Notes under the pieces: model-generated
Seen by the model: only the letters and a program-made list of their open reading frames with translations
Databases searched by the model: none
Told to the model about the DNA's origin: nothing
Position numbers and translations under genes: made by a program
NCBI RefSeq assembly: GCF_004795055.1
Contig: NZ_SSBJ01000013.1
Location: 119,473-183,472 of the forward strand
From: Streptomyces sp. A1136
GTDB lineage: Bacteria > Actinomycetota > Actinomycetes > Streptomycetales > Streptomycetaceae
Direction of reading: 5' to 3'
Length of the DNA: 64,000 nucleotides
Shown here: positions 52,651 to 61,915 of the stretch, one piece after another
Layout of the letters: each line of letters opens with the position of its first letter
Position numbering within the stretch: the stretch's first letter is position 1

Positions 52651-55058
52651 TACTGGCAGGCCTCGCAGGACTCGGGGTTCTCAAGGGAGCAGGCCAGCGC
52701 GTCGGCGTCGACGGCCTGCGGGAGCGTGGCGGCGGGGGCGGCGGCCGCCTGCGCCGCGCGGGCGATCTTCGTCGCCGGGCGGGAGCGCAGGTAGTACGTG
52801 GTCTTGAGGCCCTGCTTCCAGGCGTACGCGTACATCGAGGACAGCTTCCCGATGGTCGGCGTCTCCAGGAACAGGTTCAACGACTGCGACTGGTCCAGGA
52901 ACGGCGTACGGGCCGCAGCCATGTCGATCAGGCCGCGCTGCGGGATCTCCCACGCCGTGCGGTACAGCTCCCGCACCTCGGCCGGGATCCAGCCGAAGCC
53001 CTGCACGGAGCCGCTGGACTCGCGCAGCGCCTCGCGGGTCTGCGCGTCCCACACGCCGAGCTTCTTCAGCTCGTCCACCAGGTACGCGTTGACCTGGAGG
53101 AACTCACCGCTCAGCGTCTCGCGCTTGAAGAGGTTCGAGACCTGCGGCTCGATGCACTCGTACACGCCGGCGATCGAGGCGATCGTCGCCGTCGGGGCGA
53201 TGGCGAGCAGCAGCGAGTTGCGCATGCCGGTCTCGGCGACGCGGGCGCGCAGCGCGTCCCAGCGCTCGGGCCAGTGCAGTTCGACGTCGTAGTGGTCGGG
53301 GTGCAGGACGCCGCGGGCGGTGCGGGTCTGCTCCCAGGCGGGGAGCGGGCCGCTGCGCTCGGCGAGGTCGCAGGAGGCCTCGTACGCGGCCAGCATGATC
53401 CGCTCGGAGAGCTTCGTGGACAGGGCCTTCGCCTCGGGGGAGTCGAAGGGCAGCTTCAGCTGGAAGAAGACGTCCTGGAGGCCCATCGCGCCCAGACCCA
53501 CCGGGCGCCAGCGGGCGTTGGAGCGGCCCGCCTGCTCGGTCGGGTAGAAGTTGATGTCCACGACGCGGTCGAGGAAGGTGACGGCGGTGCGGACGGTCTC
53601 GTCCAGCCGCTCCCAGTCGATCGCGTCCTGCGGCGCGGTGGCCCCTGCCAGGACGAACGCGCCCAGGTTGACCGAGCCCAGGTTGCAGACCGCGGTCTCA
53701 CCGTCGTTGGTGACCTCGATGATCTCGGTGCACAGGTTCGAGGAGTGGACGACCGTGCCCGGCTCGGCGGTCTGGTTCGCCGTCCGGTTGGAGGCGTCCT
53801 TGAAGGTCATCCAGCCCTGGCCGGTCTGCGCGAGGGTGCGCATCATCCGGCCGTAGAGGTCGCGGGCGGGCATGGTCTTGCGGGCCAGGCCGGTCTGCTC
53901 CGCCTTGCGGTAGGCGGCGTCGAACTCGTCGCCCCACAGGTCGACCAGCTCGGGGACGTCGGCGGGGGAGAAGAGCGACCAGTCGGCGTCGGCGTTCACA
54001 CGGCGCATGAACTCGTCCGGCACCCAGTGGGCCAGGTTCAGGTTGTGCGTACGGCGCTGGTCCTCACCGGTGTTGTCGCGCAGCTCCAGGAACTCCTCGA
54101 TGTCCGCGTGCCAGGTCTCCAGGTAGACGGCGGCGGCGCCCTTGCGGCGGCCGCCCTGGTTCACGGCGGCGACGGAGGCGTCGAGGGTCTTCAGGAACGG
54201 CACGATGCCGTTGGAGTGGCCGTTGGTGCCGCGGATCAGCGAACCGCGGGCACGGATGCGGGAGTACGACAGGCCGATGCCGCCGGCGTGCTTGGAGAGG
54301 CGGGCGACCTGGTGGTAGCGGTCGTAGATCGAGTCGAGCTCGTCCAGCGGGGAGTCCAGCAGGTAGCAGGACGACATCTGCGGGTGCCGGGTGCCCGAGT
54401 TGAACAGGGTGGGGGAGGACGGCAGGTAGTCCAGGCGGCTCATCAGCCGGTACAGCGAGGCCACTTCCTCGACGGCCGGCACGCTGTCGTCCGCCGCGAG
54501 ACCGCAGGCCACGCGCAGCATGAAGTACTGCGGCGTCTCGATCACCTGACGGGTGATGGGGTGGCGCAGCAGGTAGCGGCTGTGCAGGGTGCGCAGACCG
54601 AAGAAGCCGAAGCGGTCGTCGGCGCCCTCGGCGAGGGCGTGCTCGACCAGCGCGTCGAGCCGGTTCGCGTGGGCGGCCACGAAGTCGGCCGTGCGGTCGG
54701 CGATCAGGCCCTCGCGGTGGCCGACCGCGACGGACGCGGCGAAGGAGGTCGCGCCCTGGCCCGCGGCCTCGTCGCGCACCGCCAGCGTCAACAGGCGTGC
54801 GGCGAGGCGGGAGTAGGCCGGGTCCTCGGAGATCAGTCCGGCCGCGGCCTCGGTGGCCAGCGAGCGCAGTTCGGCCTCGTCCGCGGCGGCGCTGCGGCCG
54901 CGCAGGGCGGCGGCGGCGACCCGGCCGGGGTCGGTGTCGGGGAGGTCGGCCGTCAGCTCGGTGAGGGTGCGCAGCAGCGCGGCCCCATGGCCCCCGCCGT
55001 TGGTCGCACTGTCGGACGGGTCGGACTCGGCGCGCGGTGCGGCGGGCGCGATGGTCAC
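52650..55058 (-). CDS. nrdA: Ribonucleotide reductase class Ia, alpha subunit
   Basis: An 802-residue catalytic R1 subunit reducing ribonucleotides. Active-site features: PQMSSCYLLDS (redox Cys), SSNLCTEIIE (Asn-Leu-Cys-Thr-Glu), AVCNLGSVNLG, and the C-terminal relay CEACQ. The ~130-residue N-terminal region is Ala-rich and acidic. GTG 55058 is chosen because it follows AGGGAGAG by 8 nt and opens MTIAPAAPRAESDP. Downstream of a cobalamin riboswitch, so repressed when B12 is available and class II RNR can replace it. Confidence 0.95.
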   Translation of the reverse strand: MTIAPAAPRAESDPSDSATNGGGHGAALLRTLTELTADLPDTDPGRVAAAALRGRSAAADEAELRSLATEAAAGLISEDPAYSRLAARLLTLAVRDEAAGQGATSFAASVAVGHREGLIADRTADFVAAHANRLDALVEHALAEGADDRFGFFGLRTLHSRYLLRHPITRQVIETPQYFMLRVACGLAADDSVPAVEEVASLYRLMSRLDYLPSSPTLFNSGTRHPQMSSCYLLDSPLDELDSIYDRYHQVARLSKHAGGIGLSYSRIRARGSLIRGTNGHSNGIVPFLKTLDASVAAVNQGGRRKGAAAVYLETWHADIEEFLELRDNTGEDQRRTHNLNLAHWVPDEFMRRVNADADWSLFSPADVPELVDLWGDEFDAAYRKAEQTGLARKTMPARDLYGRMMRTLAQTGQGWMTFKDASNRTANQTAEPGTVVHSSNLCTEIIEVTNDGETAVCNLGSVNLGAFVLAGATAPQDAIDWERLDETVRTAVTFLDRVVDINFYPTEQAGRSNARWRPVGLGAMGLQDVFFQLKLPFDSPEAKALSTKLSERIMLAAYEASCDLAERSGPLPAWEQTRTARGVLHPDHYDVELHWPERWDALRARVAETGMRNSLLLAIAPTATIASIAGVYECIEPQVSNLFKRETLSGEFLQVNAYLVDELKKLGVWDAQTREALRESSGSVQGFGWIPAEVRELYRTAWEIPQRGLIDMAAARTPFLDQSQSLNLFLETPTIGKLSSMYAYAWKQGLKTTYYLRSRPATKIARAAQAAAAPAATLPQAVDADALACSLENPESCEACQ

Positions 55059-55221
55059 GGGGGAGCTCTCCCTCACTCGGCTCCGGGACACCGTCGGTGC
55101 GGGGCGCGAGCGGGCGCGCGCGGGAACGTCCCCACATCTGGGCACGCTTGCGCCGCGCGGCGTCCACCGGCCCAACCGCGAGGCCCGGACGTGGCTGTAC
55201 CCGGTTCGGTCGAGCCGGGCG

Positions 55222-55324
55222 CGCTGTCGGCAGGTCCTCGGACTTGCTCGTGCACCAATGGGCGCAGTTCATACCGTTGCGGGACAGTTCCGGATTCGCA
55301 CCGGATTCCCCTGCGGCGACAGCG
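55222..55324 (-). ncRNA. Cobalamin (AdoCbl) riboswitch aptamer upstream of nrdA
   Basis: Minus-strand aptamer closed by CGCTGTCG/CGACAGCG (55324-55317 with 55229-55222). Inside are the conserved core GGGGAATCCGGTGCGAATCC, the ACTGTCCCGCAACGGT segment and the B12-box-like AGTCCGAGGACCTGCC. The remaining 160 nt to nrdA would be the expression platform. B12 control of the Streptomyces class Ia RNR operon has been described. Confidence 0.93.
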
Positions 55325-55330
55325 AGCATG

Positions 55331-55346
55331 AGCATACATGTGGGGG
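55331..55346 (-). promoter_or_regulatory. Second (weaker) candidate NrdR box
   Basis: Core ACATGTA on the minus strand, 32 bp (three helical turns) from the ACATCTA core of the box at 55363-55378. Matches the NrdR consensus only partly. Confidence 0.4.
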
Positions 55347-55362
55347 CACCCTCCTGGGGGAC

Positions 55363-55378
55363 CCCCTAGATGTTGTGT
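55363..55378 (-). promoter_or_regulatory. Candidate NrdR box upstream of nrdA
   Basis: Minus strand ACACAACATCTAGGGG fits 12 of 16 positions of the NrdR consensus acaCwAtATaTwGtgt. NrdR is reported to bind the promoters of Streptomyces RNR operons as tandem boxes. Confidence 0.55.
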
Positions 55379-55388
55379 CGCGTGCCGA

Positions 55389-55889
55389 CTACAGCGCGAG
55401 ACCGTACGTGAGCAAAGTGAGGTCGGGGACGGGCGCCCAGTCCCGTTCCGGCGACCGGACGAAGCCCAGGCGCTCGTAGATCCGGTGGGCGCCGAGCATG
55501 TCCGGCGTGGTCGACAGGACGAGTCGCCGCACGCCTGCGAGGGCCCGGGAACGCTCGACGCAGGCCCGCACCAACGCCTCGCCGGCGCCCCGGCCGCGGC
55601 CCTCGCGGGCGACCGCCAGCATCCGGAACTCGGCCTCGTCCGCGCGGGCGATGTCGCACAGGGGGCTGCCCGGCGCGGCGAAGGTCACACCGCCCACCAC
55701 GCGCCCGTCGCCGAGCACGGCGACGAGCACCTCGGCGGCCGCGGCGCGCCCGGCCACGTCCCGGAGTCTGGCGAGGTACGGGTCGTCCTCGCCGTACGTG
55801 AGCAGCCCGTCCCCCAGATAGGCCCGGGCGGTGATGTCCCCGAGCGTCTCGTACTCCGCCGGCAGCGCCCGTCTGATCGTGGTGTCCAT
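55389..55889 (-). CDS. GNAT-family N-acetyltransferase
   Basis: A 166-residue GNAT protein with the acetyl-CoA loop REGRGRGAGEALV, preceded by DEAEFRMLAVA and followed by LVLSTTPDMLGAHRIYERLGF. Substrate unknown. ATG 55889. It ends close to the probable nrdA promoter, so nrdA may be partly read through. Confidence 0.87.
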   Translation of the reverse strand: MDTTIRRALPAEYETLGDITARAYLGDGLLTYGEDDPYLARLRDVAGRAAAAEVLVAVLGDGRVVGGVTFAAPGSPLCDIARADEAEFRMLAVAREGRGRGAGEALVRACVERSRALAGVRRLVLSTTPDMLGAHRIYERLGFVRSPERDWAPVPDLTLLTYGLAL

Positions 55890-55920
55890 GGCGTCGAGTG
55901 TGCCCCGGGGGCACGGAAAA

Positions 55921-55953
55921 GGCCGCCGCGTTTCCGGGGGATACGCGGCGGCC
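55921..55953 (-). terminator. Intrinsic terminator of the cstA-ybdD operon
   Basis: GCCGCCGCGT/ACGCGGCGGC stem (55922-55931 and 55943-55952); on the minus strand it is followed by CCTTTTCC. Confidence 0.8.
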
Positions 55954-55963
55954 CGTGGCCCGT

Positions 55964-56161
55964 TCAGCAGCAGCGGAAGCCCTCGCGCGGATCCGCCTCG
56001 CGGGCGTCCGTGCGGGCGCGCTCGAAGGCGCGTCGGGTGAGGACCTCGGCGTCCGGGTCGTGGGAGCGGGCGTGGGCCACGTAGCGGTCGTACGCGGCCT
56101 CGCCGGAGAACTCCCGTACGTAGTGCCTGGCTTTGGCCAGCACTTCCCGGACGCCGCTCAC
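55964..56161 (-). CDS. ybdD: YbdD/YjiX-family small protein
   Basis: A 65-residue protein: VLAKARHYVREFSGEAAYDRYVAHARSHDPDAEVLTRRAF and the typical Cys-Cys C-terminus (GFRCC). YbdD-type proteins accompany CstA/BtsT transporters and are needed for pyruvate uptake in E. coli. GTG 56161 overlaps the cstA stop by 4 nt. Confidence 0.88.
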   Translation of the reverse strand: MSGVREVLAKARHYVREFSGEAAYDRYVAHARSHDPDAEVLTRRAFERARTDAREADPREGFRCC

Positions 56162-58371
56162 GCCACCGGCTCCTTGGCCTTGCCGCCGCCCGAGTCGAGG
56201 CCGGCCGCGGCCAGCTCCGCCCGCTCCTCGGGCGTCGCGATCAGCCCCGCCGGGGCGACGATCCTCGACTCGGTCCAGGGGACTTCGGTGAGGGCGACGT
56301 CCTGCGGCGCGCGGACCGCCTTGACGCAGACGCGGGCGGCGTCCACCAGCACGATGACGATCAGGAGCGCGAACAGCACCGACAGCACGCCGTCCACCGT
56401 GGCGTTGGTGACCACGGTGTGCATCTGGGCGAGGTCCTTCGCCGGCTTGATGACCTTTCCGGCGTCGATGCCGTCCTGGTACAGGTCGCGCTGGGCGAAG
56501 AAGCCGATCTTCGGGTTGTCGGAGAAGACCTTCTCGTAACTGGCGGTCAGGGTCACGGCCACGTCCCATGCCAGCGGCACCCCGGTCACCCAGGCCCACT
56601 TGAGCCGGCCGGACTTGACCAACAGCGTGGTGCAGACCGCCAGGGCGACCGCCGCGAGGAGCTGGTTCGCGATGCCGAACAGCGGGAACAGCTGGTTGAT
56701 GCCGCCCAGCGGGTCCTCGACGCCCACCCACAGGAAGTAGCCCCAGCCGCCGACGACAACCGCGCTCGCGAGCCACACACCCGGCTTCCAGCTGACGTCC
56801 TTGAAGGACTTGTGCACGTTTCCGAGCGTGTCCTGGAGCATGAAGCGGCCGACGCGGGTGCCCGCGTCGACGGTGGTCAGGATGAACAGGGCCTCGAACA
56901 TGATGGCGAAGTGGTACCAGAAGGCCTTCATCCCGGCCCCGCCGATGACGGAGGAGAAGATCTCCGACATTCCGAGTGCGAAGGTCGGGGCGCCGCCGGT
57001 ACGGGACAGCAGGGTGGTTTCCTCGACGTCCTTCGCGGCCTGGGCCAGCGCCTCGGGGGAGATGGCGAACCCGAAGTGGGTCACGGCCTGCGAGGCGGTC
57101 TCGACGGTGGTGCCGATGACCCCGGCGGGGGAGTTCACGGCGAAGAACAGGCCGGGCTCGATGATGCAGGCCGCGATCACGGCCATGACCGCGACGAAGG
57201 ACTCGGTGAGCATCGCGCCGTAGCCGATGACCCGGACCTGGGTCTCCTTCTGGATCATCTTCGGGGTGGTGCCCGAGGAGACCAGCGCGTGGAAGCCGGA
57301 CAGTGCGCCGCACGCGATGGTGATGAAGACGAACGGGAACATCGAGCCGGCGAAGACCGGGCCGTCCCCCCGCGAGGCGAAGTCGGTGACGGAGGGCATC
57401 TTCAGCATGGGCATCGCGATGACCACGCCGACCGCCAGCAGCGCGATGGTGCCGACCTTCATGAAGGTGGAGAGGTAGTCGCGCGGGGCGAGCAGCATCC
57501 ACACGGGCAGTACGGAGGCCACGAAGCCGTAGGCGACCATCCAGATGACCAGCGTCTGCTTGTCGAGGGTGAAGACGTCGGCGAACGAGGAGTCGGCGAC
57601 CCAGCCGCCCGCGACGATGGCGAGCAGCAGCAGGGCGACACCGATCAGCGAGACCTCGGTGATCCGTCCCGGCCGCAGGACGCGCAGGTAGAAGCCCATG
57701 AACAGGGCGATCGGGATGGTCATGCCGATGGAGAAGACGCCCCAGGGGGAGTCTGCCAGCGCGTTGACGATGACCAGGGCGAGCACGGCCAGCAGGATGA
57801 TCATGATGACGAACACGGCGACCAGCGCGGCGGCCCCGCCGATCGGGCCGATCTCGTCACGCGCCATCTGACCGAGCGATCGGCCGTTGCGGCGGGTGGA
57901 GAAGAACAGCGTCACCATGTCCTGGACGGCGCCCGCGAAGATGACGCCCGCGACGATCCAGATGGTGCCCGGCAGGTAGCCCATCTGCGAGGCGAGCACC
58001 GGGCCGACCAGCGGGCCCGCGCCGGCGACGGCGGCGAAGTGGTGACCGAAGAGCACCCGGCGGTCGGTGGGGTGGAAGTCGACACCGTTGTCGAGGCGTT
58101 CGGCTGGGGTGGCCCGGGTCTTGTCCACGCGCAGGACGCGGTCCGCGATGAAGCGCGCGTAGAAGCGGTAGCCGATGGCGTACGAGCCGAGCGCGGCGGC
58201 GAGCAGCCACGCGGCCGAGATCTCCTCGCCGCGGGAGAGGGCCAGCACGCCCCAGCCGATGGCCCCGACGAGGGCCACGAGCACCCACACGGCGATCGAC
58301 TTCGGCGAGAACCCCCCTGACGAGGCTCCCGCCGTGTCCCGTGTCGTGCCTGTTGCTTCCGGTTCCGGCAT
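56158..58371 (-). CDS. cstA: CstA-family carbon starvation / pyruvate transporter
   Basis: A 737-residue membrane protein with about 16-18 helices: DFHPTDRRVLFGHHFAAVAGAGPLVGPVLA, GTIWIVAGVIFAGAVQDMVTLF, ACGALSGFHALVSSGTTPKMI, FALGMSEIF, and FGIANQLLAAVAL. These are the conserved CstA blocks. The family transports pyruvate and peptides upon carbon limitation. ATG 58371. Next to DasR, a GlcNAc-phosphate sensor; I see no dre site in its short upstream region. Confidence 0.92.
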   Translation of the reverse strand: MPEPEATGTTRDTAGASSGGFSPKSIAVWVLVALVGAIGWGVLALSRGEEISAAWLLAAALGSYAIGYRFYARFIADRVLRVDKTRATPAERLDNGVDFHPTDRRVLFGHHFAAVAGAGPLVGPVLASQMGYLPGTIWIVAGVIFAGAVQDMVTLFFSTRRNGRSLGQMARDEIGPIGGAAALVAVFVIMIILLAVLALVIVNALADSPWGVFSIGMTIPIALFMGFYLRVLRPGRITEVSLIGVALLLLAIVAGGWVADSSFADVFTLDKQTLVIWMVAYGFVASVLPVWMLLAPRDYLSTFMKVGTIALLAVGVVIAMPMLKMPSVTDFASRGDGPVFAGSMFPFVFITIACGALSGFHALVSSGTTPKMIQKETQVRVIGYGAMLTESFVAVMAVIAACIIEPGLFFAVNSPAGVIGTTVETASQAVTHFGFAISPEALAQAAKDVEETTLLSRTGGAPTFALGMSEIFSSVIGGAGMKAFWYHFAIMFEALFILTTVDAGTRVGRFMLQDTLGNVHKSFKDVSWKPGVWLASAVVVGGWGYFLWVGVEDPLGGINQLFPLFGIANQLLAAVALAVCTTLLVKSGRLKWAWVTGVPLAWDVAVTLTASYEKVFSDNPKIGFFAQRDLYQDGIDAGKVIKPAKDLAQMHTVVTNATVDGVLSVLFALLIVIVLVDAARVCVKAVRAPQDVALTEVPWTESRIVAPAGLIATPEERAELAAAGLDSGGGKAKEPVA

Positions 58372-58499
58372 GATCCTCGTCCCCTCGTTGATCACTGCTG
58401 AGCGCAGGGAATCTACGGGGGCCCGACCGGTGGACGAAAGCCCCCGTCCGTATAGCGGTACGAGCGTCCACCGCGGGCGGATCAAGAGTCAATGAGGTA

Positions 58500-59303
58500 T
58501 CAGGGAGCGGGTCTGCGCAGGCGGGCAACGAACTTGTAACGGTCGCCGCGATACACCGAACGTACCCATTCGACCGGTTCGCCATCGGCGTCCAGCGAGT
58601 GCCGGGAGAGCATCAGCATCGGCAGGCCGACGTCGGTACCGAGCAGTCCGGCCTCGCGCGGGGTGGCGAGCGAGGTCTCGATCGTCTCCTCGGCCTCGGC
58701 AAGGCGCACGTCGTACACCTCGGCGAGGGCGGTGTAGAGGGAGGTGTACTTGGCCAGCGAACGGCGCAGCGCGGGGAAGCGCTTGGCCGAGAGGTGGGTG
58801 GTCTCGATGGCCATCGGCTCGCCGCTGGCCAGGCGCAGCCGTTCGATGCGCAGGACGCGCCCGCCGGTGGAGATCTTGAGGAGCCCGGCGAGGGTGTCGT
58901 CGGCCGTCACGTAGCCGATGTCCAGGAGCTGGGAGGTCGGTTCCAGGCCCTGGGCGCGCATGTCCTCCGTGTACGAGGAGAGTTGGAGCGGCTGGGAGAC
59001 CTTGGGCTTGGCGACGAAGGTGCCCTTGCCCTGGATGCGTTCGAGCCGGCCCTCGACCACGAGTTCTTGCAGGGCCTGGCGGACGGTGGTCCGCGAGGTG
59101 TCGAATTCGGCCGCGAGCGTGCGCTCCGGCGGCACCGGGGTGCCGGGGGGCATCGTCTCGGTCATGTCGAGCAAGTGCCGCTTGAGTCGGTAGTACTTGG
59201 GAACCCGCGCCGTGCGAGTGGCCGCCCCGCCTTCCGGCTCCGTGGTCGCCCCTTCGGTGGCCATCGCCGCCCGCCTTCCCGACTCCAGTTTCGCTGCCGT
59301 CAC
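58500..59303 (-). CDS. dasR: GntR/HutC-family global regulator DasR
   Basis: A 267-residue regulator: winged HTH ([56 protein letters not shown]) and C-terminal UTRA sensor domain ([53 protein letters not shown]). It binds dre sites and is released by glucosamine-6-phosphate, linking chitin/GlcNAc uptake with development and antibiotics. GTG 59303 has GGAGG 5 nt upstream; ATG 59264 is a weaker alternative. Divergent from dasA. Confidence 0.95.
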   Translation of the reverse strand: MTAAKLESGRRAAMATEGATTEPEGGAATRTARVPKYYRLKRHLLDMTETMPPGTPVPPERTLAAEFDTSRTTVRQALQELVVEGRLERIQGKGTFVAKPKVSQPLQLSSYTEDMRAQGLEPTSQLLDIGYVTADDTLAGLLKISTGGRVLRIERLRLASGEPMAIETTHLSAKRFPALRRSLAKYTSLYTALAEVYDVRLAEAEETIETSLATPREAGLLGTDVGLPMLMLSRHSLDADGEPVEWVRSVYRGDRYKFVARLRRPAP

Positions 59304-59412
59304 CGGCTCCTCCGATATGTGCGGTCACATCGTGACACGGGCGGGGGGACAGGCCCCTCCCCTCCCCCAGGTGTCGGTCCGATAACGGACCGATCACCCG
59401 CTCATTAGACCC

Positions 59413-59418
59413 TTGACA
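59413..59418 (+). promoter_or_regulatory. Probable -35 of the dasA promoter
   Basis: A perfect TTGACA hexamer, with the first DasR site starting 6 nt downstream, i.e. between -35 and -10. Confidence 0.5.
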
Positions 59419-59423
59419 CCCCT

Positions 59424-59439
59424 AAAGGTCTAGGCCAAG
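59424..59439 (+). promoter_or_regulatory. dre site 1 (DasR operator)
   Basis: AAAGGTCTAGGCCAAG matches the dre consensus around the GGTCTAGACC core with one core change. It overlaps the presumed dasA promoter spacer/-10. Confidence 0.7.
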
Positions 59440-59447
59440 CTCCGGTT

Positions 59448-59463
59448 ACTGGTCTACACCAAT
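59448..59463 (+). promoter_or_regulatory. dre site 2 (DasR operator)
   Basis: ACTGGTCTACACCAAT is a close dre match (consensus ACTGGTCTAGACCAGT), two helical turns downstream of site 1. Confidence 0.85.
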
Positions 59464-59555
59464 ATGGATCGGATCCCGGCCCCACGCTCCGTACTTCGCG
59501 TATGTCACCGCGGCGGGCAAGGGACGTGCATGAAGGCATCCCTGAGGAGGGTGGC

Positions 59556-60845
59556 GTGAAGCGCAAGCTCATCGCGGCGGTTGGAGTCGCGGGCATGGTG
59601 ATCGGCCTGGCGGCCTGCGGTGGCTCGGACAGCAAGGGCGGCGACACGGCCGACAAGGCGTCAGGCGCCAAGGAGCTGACCGTCTGGCTGACGGTCGACG
59701 CCCAGAACAACTGGCTGGAGCTGGTCAAGGCGGCCGACGACGCGATAGTCGCCAAGCACCCCGGCCTCACCGTCAAGCACGAGTACTACGGCTGGCCGGA
59801 CAAGAACGCCAAGCTCGACGCCGTCCTCGCCACGGACAAGGCCCCCGACGTGGTCGAGATGGGCAACTCCGAGATGATCGGCTACATGTCGACCGGGGCC
59901 TTCTCCGAGGTCGACCCCTCGAAGTTCGACAACTCCGCCGCCTGGCTGGACGCCCTGAAGCAGTCCGTCACCTACGACGGCAAGACCTACGGCGTCCCCT
60001 ACTACGCCGGTGGCCGCGTCGGCACCTGGCGCAAGGACCTGGCCGCCGAGGTCGGCGTCACCGCCACCCCGAAGAGCTGGGCCGAGCTGACCTCCGCCCT
60101 GGACAAGATCCAGGCCGCGAAGGGCGACAAGTTCAGCGCCCTCTACCAGCCCTCGCCGGACTGGTACGGCGCGATGTCCTTCGTCTACGACAACGGCGGG
60201 GCCATCGCCAAGAAGGACGGCGGCTCGTGGAAGGGCTCCCTGTCCTCCCCCGAGGCGATCAAGGGGCTCAAGCAGTACAAGGACCTCCTCGACAAGTACA
60301 TGCACGCGGACAAGACCAAGGACGAGGCCGACCGCCCGGTCGTCTTCGGCCAGGGCAACTCCGCCGCCATCTTCGCCGCCGCCTGGGAAGGGTCCACCGC
60401 GGCCGACCCCAAGAGCGACAAGGTGGGCGGGCTCAAGGACAAGCTGGAGAACTTCGTGATGCCCGGCCCGAACGGCAAGGCCCTCCCGGTCTTCCTCGGC
60501 GGTTCGGACCTCGCGGTCCCCTCGAAGTCCAAGGCCAAGGACATCGCCTCCGAGTGGATCAACGCCTTCACCGGCTCCCAGGGCCAGAAGGGCCTGATCG
60601 CCAAGGGCAACCTCCCCAACAACAAGACGGACCTCGGCCCGCTCAAGGCCGACCCCAAGACCGAGGTCCCGGCCACCGCGGCCGAGTCCTCCTGGTTCGT
60701 CCCGACCGCCCCCGGCTGGGGTCAGGTCGAGAAGGGCAAGGTCCTCCAGACCATGCTCCAGGACATCGGCACCGGCAAGAAGTCGGTCGAGGACGCGGCC
60801 AAGGCGGCCGACGCCGAGATCGACAAGGTCATCAACACCAAGTGA
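59556..60845 (+). CDS. dasA: DasA, sugar-binding lipoprotein for chitobiose/GlcNAc
   Basis: A 429-residue ABC extracellular binding protein. Lipoprotein signal MKRKLIAAVGVAGMVIGLAAC with lipobox LAAC, then a cluster-B sugar-binding fold (ELTVWLTVDAQNNW, APDVVEMGNSEMIGYMSTGAF, GVPYYAGGRVGTWRKD, VFLGGSDLAVPSKS). Captures N,N'-diacetylchitobiose in S. coelicolor. GTG 59556 follows GAGGAGG at 5-6 nt. Followed by a hairpin that should raise its level over dasBC. Confidence 0.94.
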   Translation: MKRKLIAAVGVAGMVIGLAACGGSDSKGGDTADKASGAKELTVWLTVDAQNNWLELVKAADDAIVAKHPGLTVKHEYYGWPDKNAKLDAVLATDKAPDVVEMGNSEMIGYMSTGAFSEVDPSKFDNSAAWLDALKQSVTYDGKTYGVPYYAGGRVGTWRKDLAAEVGVTATPKSWAELTSALDKIQAAKGDKFSALYQPSPDWYGAMSFVYDNGGAIAKKDGGSWKGSLSSPEAIKGLKQYKDLLDKYMHADKTKDEADRPVVFGQGNSAAIFAAAWEGSTAADPKSDKVGGLKDKLENFVMPGPNGKALPVFLGGSDLAVPSKSKAKDIASEWINAFTGSQGQKGLIAKGNLPNNKTDLGPLKADPKTEVPATAAESSWFVPTAPGWGQVEKGKVLQTMLQDIGTGKKSVEDAAKAADAEIDKVINTK

Positions 60846-60855
60846 CCTGAAGTGA

Positions 60856-60882
60856 GGGGCCCCGCCGGATCGGCGGGGCCCC
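60856..60882 (+). terminator. Intercistronic hairpin between dasA and dasB
   Basis: GGGGCCCCGCCG and its perfect complement around a 3-nt loop, 10 nt after the dasA stop. Likely a partial terminator or 3'-end stabiliser giving more dasA than dasBC mRNA. Confidence 0.7.
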
Positions 60883-60919
60883 GCTGCCCGTCAAGAGAGG
60901 GACCTCCGAGGAGCACGCG

Positions 60920-61915
60920 ATGAGTGCCGCACAGACAACCACCGCCGACCTGCCGCCTACACGGCGCCAGACTTCCACCGGACCCGGGACGGGCAACACC
61001 TCCGCACCGCGGGGGCGGGACCGCAAGGGACCCGGCGCGACCCCCTGGCTGCTGCTGGCCCCCTGCCTGCTGATCATCGTCCTCGTCATGGGCTACCCGC
61101 TGTTGCGACTGGTGTCCCTCTCCTTCCAGAGCTTCGGCAAGTCCGAGCTCTGGGGCTTCAAGGACGCGGAGTTCGTCGGCTTCGACAACTTCTCGAAGGT
61201 CCTCGGCGACGGCGTGTTCTGGTCCGTCGTGCTGCGCACCGTCGTGTTCGCGGCCGGTGCGGTCATCCTGACCATGGTCATCGGCATGCTCGTCGCCCTG
61301 CTCCTGCAGAAGGTCTCCGGCTGGGTCAAGGCGCTCGTCAACATCGCGCTCGTCGCGAGTTGGGGCATGCCCATCATCGTCGCCACCGCCATCTTCAAGT
61401 GGATATTCGACGCCGACTACGGTGTCCTCAACTACCTGCTGAGCCGGCTCCCCGGCGTCGACATGATCGGCCACAACTGGTTCGCGACCGGCCCCCAGGG
61501 CCTCGCGGTGATCATGCTGCTGGTGGTCTGGGGCGCGGTGCCCTTCGTCGTCATCACCATCGGCGCGGGCCTGACGCAGGTGCCCAAGGAGCTGGAGGAG
61601 GCGGCGCGGCTCGACGGCGCCGGCGCCTGGGGCGTGTTCCGCCACGTCACCCTCCCCATCCTCAAGCCGATCCTCGTCATGCTGACGACCCTGTCGGTCA
61701 TCTGGGACATGGGCGTCTTCCCGCAGGTCTTCGTGATGCGGGGCGGCAACCCCGAGGCCGAGTTCCAACTGCTGACCACCTACTCGTACAAGCAGGCCTT
61801 CGTGGTCAACGACTACTCGGGCGGCTCCGCGATCGCCCTCGTGACCGTCCTGCTCCTGCTCGCGGTGGTCGCCGTCTACATGCGCCAGATGCTCAAGATC
61901 GGAGAGGTGGAGTGA
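60920..61915 (+). CDS. dasB: DasB, ABC sugar transporter permease
   Basis: A 331-residue MalF-type permease: hydrophilic N-terminus, then six helices (WLLLAPCLLIIVLVMGYPLL, FAAGAVILTMVIGMLVALLL, MLLVVWGAVPFVVITI and others) and the EAA loop LEEAARLDGAGAWGVFRHVTLP. ATG 60920 has GAGGAG 7 nt upstream. The ATPase (MsiK in Streptomyces) is encoded elsewhere. Confidence 0.93.
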   Translation: MSAAQTTTADLPPTRRQTSTGPGTGNTSAPRGRDRKGPGATPWLLLAPCLLIIVLVMGYPLLRLVSLSFQSFGKSELWGFKDAEFVGFDNFSKVLGDGVFWSVVLRTVVFAAGAVILTMVIGMLVALLLQKVSGWVKALVNIALVASWGMPIIVATAIFKWIFDADYGVLNYLLSRLPGVDMIGHNWFATGPQGLAVIMLLVVWGAVPFVVITIGAGLTQVPKELEEAARLDGAGAWGVFRHVTLPILKPILVMLTTLSVIWDMGVFPQVFVMRGGNPEAEFQLLTTYSYKQAFVVNDYSGGSAIALVTVLLLLAVVAVYMRQMLKIGEVE

